A stretch of DNA of 64,000 nt, from contig CATNEN010000039.1 in the NCBI GenBank assembly GCA_950097015.1, positions 3,112,001 to 3,176,000 on the forward strand, written 5' to 3'. Positions 54,956 to 64,000 of this stretch are shown here, piece by piece. The position numbers and the translations under genes are program-made. The notes under the pieces are model-generated. The model did no database searches, was not told the DNA's origin, and saw nothing but the letters and a program-made list of their open reading frames with translations. Every line of letters starts with the position of its first letter. Position 1 is the first letter of the stretch. The stretch is from Macrostomum hystrix (Eukaryota; Platyhelminthes; Macrostomidae).

Positions 54956-56655
54956 TCAAGAATTTACGGAATCAGCTCGTATTTTGACGCGGAAAATTGT
55001 CCCTTAGAATTGAAAGCAGACACGCAGTCAGGTGGGAAGGATGCAACTAAGTGTATCTCGCAAATCCCATGAAAAAAAGTTAAGAAGACGGGCGGGAAAA
55101 AAGTGGCAACTTTAGCAAAGGAAAATCTTGGCTAGAAAAAAAGTTTACTTTGGTGAGCCCTGGCGCAAGAAACACGCAAAGCCAATTATCTAAGCCAAGC
55201 TTCAGGTGCGCCTGCACTTCCACAGCAGCGATTGCTTTCGTCACCGAAGCGTATTTATAATTGTCTTCATTGGATCAATTAGTATTCATAATGCTAAGGA
55301 CAGCTTTAGACTTCTAACCGAGAGGTCGGCAGTTCGAATCTCCCGGCCGTGTTCCGATTCGACCAGTCTATGGTCTCTCCTGCAGTGCTTAGACAGCTTT
55401 AGACTTCTAACCGAGAGTGCGGCGGTTCGAATCTACGAGCTACATTCCAAAAGGAAGCTATTTGAGTTACTAAGCAACTTTAATATCGACTGCTTCAGTT
55501 TATCTACATTAAAACTGTGAGTTTGTCTGGCGGCCACCGCTGTCCATGGACTGAACATCTGTACACAGCGTTTGGAATATTAAAATATAGCGCTCGCATG
55601 CGTTATTCAATTCAAGTTTTTCAATACATATCGTTCAATCTTTGATTTTAACTCGAGAAAGAAAAACTAATTTAGATACGCGATATAGTTATAAATGGTT
55701 ATAGTTATAAATATTCAACCGTTCAGGTCATAGCGGACCATGTCTGATTGATCGACCGTTTTGAGTAACCACGGCCTACTCGTATTCTTACCTTAATACC
55801 TCGTATTCATTATATTTCCTTTTCCGCCAATCTCATCAGCACTTCTATCGCATTATCACCAGCCGTTGATGGTCAAAAGACGAATAATTTCCTATCTATA
55901 GAATGTGTACAAGACATTGCAAATGCTTGCAATGTTTGGGCCCATAACTTGTAGGCTGGGTTAATTAAATTTTACACCTTCCACCCTTACCAGCCATAGC
56001 TGTCTGTCATTATTCCGGCTCTGAACCCTCTTCCCCTTGAGGTCAGCAAATCGGAACCAATTTGGGAATCTGAAAGTTTGCGGGTCGAACATGTCTTTGC
56101 CGCTTTGGCGCATTCAAGCAAAGAAAAAATATTCAAGTACGTATAAAAGCAAAAAGCCAAGCCCAAAATACAGAAACGTGACTGTTTTCATCGCCTGTCT
56201 GCGTCACTCGCAAAAAAGACGGTGCCTTGCCTAGCAACAATTTCCTTTGCCGCAACAAAAAATAGACTTAATATATGCGCCTGCATGTGACACGGGCGCT
56301 GTGACGCATTCAGTTGGCACTGAGGGACCCTCGCAAACTCCAAAGCCTGCTTGATGGGCCCAGCTAATGTTTCAAGCCCATCTCTGCATCTGGGCGACAT
56401 ATGAACTGTTTACACAGCCAGCCCATGCAGATCTGACAGACCTGCAGCCACATTATCTGACCGCCTGATCGCAGACAGGAGCCCAACAGATTGCTGATCG
56501 GATCAGCCAGCAATGGTCGTTCATTAATCCCATAAATTTCCTAGAAGTAAGCACTTTAGCGGAAGTGTATCAGCCTTTAGTTTTTTGCAGGCATCAGACG
56601 TCACATAGCTGGTTAAATTCCGTATTATCTGCTATTCTCATCTATTGATATCCTA
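54956..56655. other. Gene-poor spacer
   Basis: Non-coding DNA apart from the tRNA-like pair at 55275-55460. No protein gene was recognised. Confidence 0.4.
55275..55460 (+). repeat. Tandem pair of tRNA-Arg-like sequences
   Basis: AGCTTTAGACTTCTAACCGAG is followed by CGGCAGTTCGAATC, and after about 85 bases the same block recurs (CGGCGGTTCGAATC). The anticodon-loop-like CTTCTAA would read TCT. The 5' acceptor stem and a complete D arm are missing, so these are tRNA-derived fragments or a dimeric SINE head, not functional tRNA genes. Confidence 0.55.
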
Positions 56656-56659
56656 CGAG

Positions 56660-56945
56660 TATATTCTGAATAGGGTTTTAGAATATAGAAAGGGTGAGTA
56701 TATATTGGGGCTTGAGAATCGTACAGGATGAATGTAAACTGGAGTAAAAGAATCGCGTTGGACGAGTGTACATTGGGGTAAGAGAATCGCGTCGGATTAG
56801 TGTACATTGGGGTGAGAGAATCACCTAGGACGAGTGTACATTGGGGTGAGAGAATCGCGTAGGACGAGTGTACATTGGGGTAAGAGAATCGCGTAGGACG
56901 AGTGTACATTTGGGTAAGAGAATCGCGTAGAACGAGTATATGCCT
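56660..56945 (-). repeat. 34-bp minisatellite
   Basis: About seven or eight units containing GAGTGTACATTGGGGTGAGA and GAATCGCGTAGGAC, diverging to the left. Confidence 0.88.
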
Positions 56946-58275
56946 AAATGGACGATTTAGGCATATCAACCATCGAATGCAAAAAATATAGGAAAAAATG
57001 CAAAATCGTGGCCGGTAAAATTTCAGAGAATTTTTATGACTTTCATTTAAGCCAACTGACTTCCATCTAATAAAAAAAATTCGACGAATTACAATTTCTA
57101 AAGCTAATCAAGAGGATACTGAATTGCGCATCAAAATTCGTTTGGGGATTTTACTTTGCGCATTTCTTCAGCTACGAAAGAAAAATTTGGAACCACTCCA
57201 ATAATATAGGAGCCGTTAGAATGGGTCGTGGGGTAAGTCTTGTTCCGATGCTAGCTAGTAAAGGCAGGTAGTTCCTTCACATTTTATTGCAAGTTGACAT
57301 TGCCTGGAGCAATAAATAAAAATGGCCTCTACAAAAAAGTCTGGATAAAAATTTCCATTAAGACTGGAGTAGGTAATGACCCAAAGCCCACTTAGTGATG
57401 GGCCCGCAATGTCCTTTAATTAGTCTAAAACAAGGCTGAAATCAAGAGAAAGGCTGAACACAAAAAATGTAGCGAGGCCAATTTTATGGCACACCGGAAA
57501 GTGGAAAAAGAGATTGGGTTCAGACAGACGGACGGCGACAGACTGCGACCAGCAGAACAAGTTGGGCTGGGGGTGGCCAAGGCTCTTGTTTCTATGCGGG
57601 CCGGCACAGACAGGAAGAGAGGCTGAGACGGCCGCATAGAAACAGATGCCGCAGAAAGGAGGAGACTCGCACTGAAGACGCCATCGAGCTTGCTTCCCGT
57701 GGCAACTAATTAATAGTGACAGCCCAGGCGAGGGCGAATGGGGAGTGGGTGCACACGATAATATTCCCTGCCATCTTTTCTGTCGACTTCCTCGCCGCCC
57801 GCCCACCTTGGCCAGCCGTTCAGCCGCGTGTCGATCAAAAAAGGACAGGAGAGCAGATGCGGGGCCGGGCCAAATTAGGATGACGGCAGGAAAAGTGCAC
57901 GGTACCGTAGTCTATGCAAGCTTGCTTACAACAAGAGAGAAATTTTCCCAATAAAATCAATCCGAATTCGCATAAACTGAATCTCTAAGAGAGATAAACG
58001 CAACAACTAGCGAGCTGCGAGCCTCATAAACCGCAATTAGTCCAGAGTTTATTCAGGCAGATTATTAATCAGAGAAAGCAATATTAGTCACGCAAAACAG
58101 AACGCATAAAATTGTACATATTCGAAGAAAACTAAATTAATATAGAATATTATAGCTCTGCCGTATGTAATGATGTTAGCGCAAAAGCTCTTCAAAGTCA
58201 GCGTTGGAAACCCGCAGTAAACAGTTCATATTGCACTTTGGCATACGGTTACTGTACTCATAGTGAATGGTACAA
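56946..58275. other. Gene-poor spacer
   Basis: Non-coding DNA. Opposed small frames near 57420-57954 lack motifs. Nothing else was seen. Confidence 0.4.
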
Positions 58276-58890
58276 GATCACGCTGGTATCTGACAGCACA
58301 GATGTCTGACACTGGTATCTGACAGCACAGATGTCTGACACTATCATCTGACAGCACAGGTGTCTGACACTATCATCTGACACCACATATGTCTGACACT
58401 GGTATCTGACAGCACAGGTGTCTGACACTGGTATCTGACAGCACAGGTGTCTGACACTGGTATCTGACAGCACAGATGTCTGACACTGGTATCTGACAGT
58501 ACAGGTGTCTGACACTATCATCTGACAGCACAGGTGTCTGACACTATAATCTGACAGCACAGATATCTGACACTATGATCTGACAACACAGGTGTCTGAC
58601 ACTATCATCTGACAGCACAGGTGTCTGACACTGGTATCTGACAGCACAGGTGTCTGACACTGGTATCTGACAGCACAGGTGTCTGACACTGGTATCTGAC
58701 AGCACAGGTGTCTGACACTGGTATCTGACAGCACAGGTGTCTGACACTGGTATCTGACAGCACAGGTGTCTGACACTGGTATCTGACAGCACAGGTGTCT
58801 GACACTGGTATCTGACAGCACAGGTGTCTGACACTGGTATCTGACAGCACAGGTGTCTGACACTGGTATCTGACAGCACAGGTGTCTGAA
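58275..58890 (-). repeat. 29-bp minisatellite with inner 6-bp echo
   Basis: About 21 units containing TGTCTGACACTGGTATCTGA and CAGCACAGG. CTGACA occurs twice per unit. The right third is uniform and the left two thirds mix GGTATC, TATCATC and AGATG variants. Confidence 0.93.
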
Positions 58891-59862
58891 ACCTAGCGTT
58901 TAGCTTGAGACTCATTTGTTGGATTTTGAAATCGAAAGTACATCCCTGAATGATTACTCAGCATGAAGCAAACGATGCGCAAGCATTACTCAAAACAATA
59001 AATTTAACTTTATAAAAGGACAGAATGAAAAGTGTATAAAACAAAGCTGACTATTTAGTAATACTAATTTATAAATGACACTCAAAGTAGAGATTTAGCT
59101 TAGCCTCTCGACTGAAATACAGAAACGAGAAAAACTAAATATAAAAGTGGAATTAATAATATAATAGAATATTAAACTGACGTTGAATTAAATTCCCAGT
59201 GTATGTAAAGACTGGTAATGACAGCTAAAACAGCCACGAGACTAGTACAGTGAGAACAATGCCTTCAGGTACATAATAATGACTATATTAGTTGCATTAT
59301 TATTATTACAAACAGGTCACACAGAAGAATCACAAATAGCTTTTCAAGTGACACGCAGACAATGGAATTAAAAGCAATGAGAAACAAAACTATGACATGT
59401 ACTTCAATGCTTTGTTAGATAATTTATTTGCTCAATGCAAATAATAACTCAACACACACACAGCTGAGATGCGTAAATGCCGCTCCAGACCAAGCTTACT
59501 AAGCAGAAAATGTACAGAGGAAAAAAAGAAAATTTTTGTAAAAATACAGAAACTGTCTCTCATTAACTTTGAAAACCAATTTTCATGACTATGCGAGAAA
59601 AATATATGATGGATAGACTTGAAAAAATGTGCATAAAAGAAAAAAGTAGATCAAATATTAAAGATAACAGACAAACTCAGAGATCAACAGCTGGTAGAGT
59701 GCTCTGTGACTATTGAAATAAACTGAGAAAATAAGACGAGATAAAGAGAATTGCCAAATTCAGTGCAGGAGGTGCGGAAACTCAAAAACTGACGACATCA
59801 AATTCGAACTGCATTGGCAAGCTACATTCTGCATTCGCATTCGACAATGGAGAGTCCGGGCT
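58891..59862. other. TMEM132 3' flank
   Basis: AT-rich DNA downstream of the TMEM132 stop on the minus strand. It should include the 3' UTR. No other gene was seen. Confidence 0.45.
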
Positions 59863-62800
59863 CTACGCCGCGGTCTCCTTCATATGGTCGAAATAGGCCA
59901 ACAGCTGGCCATAGTCCATTCGGCGCATACTCTGACTCCAGCTGAGGTCGCCGGCTCGTATCCCGGCAGCGGCGTTTGCCGCGGCTGGCGACCCAGACGA
60001 TGAGTAGGGCGGCGGTAGTTGGCGCGAGAAGCGCGGAGTGGCGCATGGATTCAAAGCCGGCGATTGAGAGGCCGACGGCGGCAGCATCGGCAGCGGCGAG
60101 CCCGCCAAGCCGGGACTCAGCCGGCGGCTGCTGGTGCGCATAGGCGGCCGCGGCAGGGAGCCGTCGATAGCCAGCGAGTGCTGGCGACTGCTGGGATTTA
60201 GGAAATAGTAACTAGGTGAGGATCTGGGAGTTAGTAACCAGGTGAGGATCTTGGAGTTAGTAACCAGGTGAGGACTTGGGAGGTAGTAACCAGGTGAGGA
60301 TCTGGAAGTTAGTTAGCAGGTGAGGATCTAGTCGTATTACCAGGTGAGGATCTGGGAGCTAGTAACCAGGTGAGGAGCTGGGAGTTAGTAACCAGGTGAG
60401 GATCTGGGAGTTAGTAACCAGGTGAGGACCTGCGAGGTAGTAACCAGGTGAGGATCTGGGAGTTAGTTTAGTTAGCAGGTGAGGATCTAGTCGTATTACC
60501 AGGTGAGGATCTGGGAGGTAGTAACCAGGTGAGGAGCTAGGAGTTAGTAACCAGGTGAGGATCTGGGAGTTAGTAACCAGGTGAGGACCTGGGAGGTAGT
60601 AACCAGGTGAGGATCTGGAAGTTAGTAACCAGGTGAGGACCTGGGAGTTAGTAACCAGGTGAGGACCTGGGAGGTAGTAACCAGGTGAGGATCTGGAAGT
60701 TAGTTAGCAGGTGAGGATCTAGTCGTATTACCAGGTGAGAATCTGGGAGCTAGTAACCAGGTGAGGAGCTGGGAGTTAGTAACCAGGTGAGGACCTGGGA
60801 GTTAGTAACCAGGTGAGGACCTGGGAGTTAGTAACCAGGTGAGGATCTGGGAGTTAGTAACCAGGTGAGGACCTGGGAGTTAGTAACCAGGTGAGGACCT
60901 GGGAGTTAGTAACCAGGTGAGGATAAGTAGCAACCAAGTTTAGATCAGAGAAGCAACAACCAGATAAGGATTTCGAGATCTACAGTGACTGAAGACATAG
61001 GGGAGTTAAGGGGTCGATTTGTAAGGATCTGAAGATCTGCCTGGCGACTCACCCCAGGACGGAGGACGTGCCCAAGCGTGGCGTCAGCCTGGCCGGCTGC
61101 AGGCTCTCTAGCGGGTTGGCCACAATGCGAATCGAGCACTCCTGGCCCTGGTAGGTTGTGCCGGTAGCCGCAGCGGCGGAGGCCGCACCGGCTGCTGCGC
61201 CGGGAGACGACACGGTGGCGGTTACTGAGCCGCCCTGCCGCCCGAATGTGGTCAGGTGGCTGTTCGAATCCGTTGGACTGTGCGGAGCGGCTGCTGCCGC
61301 TGACCTCACCGGCTGGATGAACTTGGTGTGCCGATAGATGGTGCCGTCCTCACGGCTCAGCTTCTTGTCCTGGAGGGTGTCCAGGCCGACCCACACCCAA
61401 TTGTTGTCCGTGTACTCTTCTTCGCCAGGCTGCAATCCTGGTGGGCGAGACTGCTGCTTCTGTAAGACGCTGTTGTTGCCGCCACTGCTAGAGGGCGGCG
61501 ACCGGCGCTGCTCGCCAGACTGGAGCAACAAGGAGTTCGGCGACTGCAGAGACGGCAGAGTGCCACAGCGAAGCGGCAGCGGTGACTGCTGCTGCTGCAA
61601 AAGCAATTGCTGCAACTGCTGTTGCTGTTGCAGCTGGTCTGCAGCAGCCTGGCGATGAGTTGCATCGCTAGAATCCGCACTCGGAAGTCGGCGATGCTTT
61701 CGATATCTGGGAGGTGCGGAAGAGAAGATTTTTTATTCAGAATTTAAAAAATATGAAAATTTAGTACAAATGCTCATTAGCAGCAAGAGTGAACTATTAC
61801 AGTGCAGATGTACTTATACAAATGCAATGGCAGATTAATTAAACGAACGTAATTAACAGTGCGGGCGTACTTAACAGTGCGTGTGTACTTTAAAGTGCGG
61901 GCGTACCTAATAGAGCGTACTTTAAGCGAAAAACTCCGCATCATTAACTTAGAGGAAGACGAAAAATGAAAACATGACAGACAAGAACTCATATGCTAAA
62001 AAAGTTGGAATCTTACCTGGCGCACATCACTGCGAAATTGACGAAAAAGACCATCACGGCCAAGCAGAAAATTGCCAGGAGGACGAACATGCCAATCTGA
62101 AAGGGAGAGCGCCGACTAGTGGAGCCGCCTTTGACACCGCCTCCAGCAGCAGCTGAAGCCGAGCCACCAACAGTGTCGATACTAAACCCGTCTTTGCCGT
62201 CAGAAGATGACGACGGTGGCTGCTGCCCGCCGAGGCCATTCCTGGAGGATCGATAGCTTGTCGAAGCCGACATTGAGGACGAGCCGGAGCCGGAATTACC
62301 GGAAGCTGCTGAAGCGTCGCCTGGCAACAGTTGATAGTCGGATGGAGAAAGGATGGTGTCCAGGTTCAAACTTGGTGACGGCGCTTTGGCTGAGTCCCCG
62401 CCGGCGCCTGACCGCAGAGTCGGCGGCGACTGTGATGAAACCGGCGTCGGCCGCGGATTCGAAGCGCCGATTCGCCTCTGCTGCGGCGGAAATTTGATTC
62501 GACCGCGGACTTCTACAAGCGGGGTGGCTGCCGGCCTCGGCAGCGGCTTGCCCCTGCCTCGGCTGCCGCCGTTGCCAATCGGTGCACCGCCGCAGAACTC
62601 GCTCTGAATAAGGCGAACAGTGGCCAGCACGCCGTCGGCCTCGGCAATGGCGTAGAAGATTGGCCAGTTAGTGCGAAGGCTGCGATTCAACGGCCGGACA
62701 GCAGTGGCGTTGTAACTGACCAACTGCGATGATTGGGAAGGGTATCAAATTCAGAAAAATGTATTATGCACTTTTACTCTTTACAGGTAAAAGACAGGGA

Positions 62801-63518
62801 CTCTCCTATCCAACAGACAGGGACTCTCCTATCCAACAGACAGGGACTCTCCTATCCAACAGACAGGGACTCTCCTATCCAACAGACAGGGACTCTCCTA
62901 TCCAACAGGGACTCTCTCTCGCCTGCTGAACAGTTGACTTTCCTACCCAACAGGTGACTTTCCTACCCAACAGGTGACTTTCCTACCCAACAGGTGACTT
63001 TCCTACCCAACAGGTGACTTTCCTACCCAACAGGTAACTTTCCTACCCAACAGGGACTCTCACCTATCCAACAGGTGAGAGTCACCTAATCAAAAGGTAG
63101 GGCATTATGTACACTCAGGCATCTCAGTTCCAGCTCACCTGAACAGTAATATAGTCCGGGTCGATGTCCTCCACGGCCACAACTGTGTCGTCGCTAAATC
63201 TGAGATTAACTTTAATATAGCCCGACTGATTGAAGTGATCGAAATCGCGAGAAATGTGCGCCGTCAGGTAGCGGCCCATCAGCTGGTCGCCAATGAGCAG
63301 CACGGACAGGTTGGTAACGAAGTGGGCTTCGATACTGTCGATGACGACGCTGCTGCTATATCCGACAGTGAAGCTGGCATTGCCAAGGTGCGGCTCGGAC
63401 ACCGACACCAGGATGCGGCCTTTGCTGACACCCTCCAGGGTGCTGCCCTTCAGTGCTGCCACCTCGCGATCGCTGACCACCAGTCGGCCGACTGCGTAAT
63501 GAGTGACGTCCAACATGG
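59863..63518 (-). CDS. TMEM132: TMEM132-family protein, C-terminal half (5' exons beyond window)
   Basis: Four exons on the minus strand, 63518-63139, 62723-62017, 61706-61053 and 60190-59863, join in consistent phases (0, 2, 2) and give about 688 residues. The first has the end of the extracellular region with beta-rich segments (SDREVAALKGSTLEGVSKG, then VNLRFSDDTVVAVEDIDPDY). IFYAIAEADGVLATVRLIQS in the next exon also matches the TMEM132 C-terminal domain. A Ser/Gly-rich stalk, one membrane span (IGMFVLLAIFCLAVMVFFVN) and a Q/S/P-rich cytoplasmic tail ending YGQLLAYFDHMKETAA follow. TMEM132 proteins are neural surface proteins thought to link adhesion to the actin cytoskeleton. The acceptor of the first visible exon is uncertain: GGGTTAG at 63519, or ATTACGCAG further in. 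Confidence 0.85.
60205..60935 (-). repeat. 26-bp minisatellite of 3' splice-site modules, last TMEM132 intron
   Basis: About 28 units. In the gene's direction each reads CTGGTTACTAACTCCCAG plus ATCCTCAC, so it has the branch-point consensus TACTAAC and an acceptor-like CCCAG. The array fills most of the intron (61052-60191). The real acceptor (CTAGTTACTATTTCCTAAATCCCAG in two parts) looks like its altered last unit. A few units have deletions or GTCGTATTAC variants. Confidence 0.93.
62785..63065 (-). repeat. Two adjoining minisatellites in a TMEM132 intron
   Basis: About five 23-bp units (CAGACAGGGACTCTCCTATC plus CAA) at 62795-62910 adjoin about six 20-bp units (CAGGTGACTTTCCTACCCAA) at 62930-63060. 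Both share CTCCTATCCAACAG/TTCCTACCCAACAG and so are related. They lie in the intron 63138-62724. Confidence 0.9.
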
Positions 63519-63771
63519 CTAACCCAGGTTCTAGATCCAGAGCTCCATGGCTAACCCAGGTTCCAGATCTAGAGCTCCATGGCTAACCCAGGTTCTAGAT
63601 CCAGAGCTCCATGGCTAACCCAGGTTCCAGATCTAGAGCTCTATGGCTAACCCAGGTTCTAGATCTAGAGCTCCATGGATAAGCCGTCAGTTACGGCGGT
63701 CAGTTGCCTAACCCAGGTTCTAGATCCAGAGCTCTATGGCTAACCCAGGTTCTAGATCCAGAGCTCCATGG
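63517..63771 (-). repeat. 32-bp minisatellite, right copy
   Basis: Eight or so units of the same 32-bp repeat as at 53050-53570. It abuts the first visible TMEM132 exon; the exon's first bases (CCATG) are the same as in the repeat unit (GGGTTAGCCATGG). Confidence 0.92.
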
Positions 63772-64000
63772 CTAAGTCTTCAGGTGCGCATTCAAATGCC
63801 AGAGAGCAGTGAATGAGTCATAGTTAGCCGGATTAACTCAATCTGCGAGAAATTGCCACAATAGGCTAATAGTCACATTTATGGCAACCGCGAATATATA
63901 ATATTTATTAACTAAATTTCTGAATAGCAAACAGTGGGATGGTCTCAACAATAGCTAGACTTGTTCGTCGCTGCTCAACCCAAGCCCTCAGGGGGTCTGC
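63772..64000. repeat. Right copy of a duplicated unique sequence, cut by window end
   Basis: Matches 53554-53782 as read, offset by 10218 bases. It is in the TMEM132 intron or upstream region. Confidence 0.9.

Noticed and set aside
54069-55007. Long overlapping frames of about 280-312 codons on both strands
   Set aside because: They are products of a 21-bp minisatellite whose period is divisible by three.
57420-57954. Opposed frames of 69-128 codons
   Set aside because: They overlap each other on opposite strands and have no motif or coding composition.
54150-58890. CRISPR-like regular arrays
   Set aside because: Units adjoin with no unique spacers, the DNA is from an animal, and no cas genes are present; they are minisatellites.

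Overview
This window is nuclear DNA of an invertebrate animal. The genes have short spliced exons with GT-AG introns. The families are animal or bilaterian ones: a class A GPCR, TMEM132, NPC2, beta-1,4-galactosyltransferase, YLPM1, the TFIIF alpha subunit, a MAK/CILK1 ciliary kinase and a replication-type histone H3. GC-rich coding exons sit in AT-rich non-coding DNA with a very high density of minisatellites, tRNA-derived SINEs, terminal-inverted-repeat DNA elements and a Ty3/gypsy (Mag-like) LTR retrotransposon. A free-living flatworm such as Macrostomum is a plausible guess, but the sequence alone does not prove it.

Layout: 187-1626 hAT-type non-autonomous element. 2168-3826 (-) unrecognised two-exon gene. 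5292-6924 (-) rhodopsin-like GPCR. 9416-12889 (-) YLPM1 with a glutamine-rich coding VNTR. 13474-17822 two copies of one TIR element family with perfect 8-bp target duplications, and a MULE-type transposase relic between them. 20257-22987 (+) MAK/CILK1 kinase. 25635-28208 (+) GTF2F1/RAP74. 28673-30246 and 32447-34700 (+) tandem beta-1,4-galactosyltransferase genes. 38414-46115 (+) NPC2, with an intact LTR retrotransposon in intron 1 and an antisense histone H3 gene plus an H3 pseudogene in intron 2. 46.1-59.8 kb is gene-poor and full of arrays. 59863-63518 (-) holds the 3' half of a TMEM132 gene, whose upstream exons lie beyond the right edge.

The most unusual signal is how some minisatellites relate to splice sites. 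In both galactosyltransferase genes the intron 1 array is built from a 42-bp unit that copies the last bases of exon 1 plus the 5' splice site. In the last TMEM132 intron a 26-bp array repeats a complete 3' splice-site module (TACTAAC followed by CCCAG), and the real acceptor looks like its diverged terminal unit. Together they suggest that intron arrays can grow out of splice sites.

The genes do not form one pathway. Head-to-tail order and short spacing of MAK, GTF2F1 and the two galactosyltransferases suggest compact gene packing between repeat-rich stretches.
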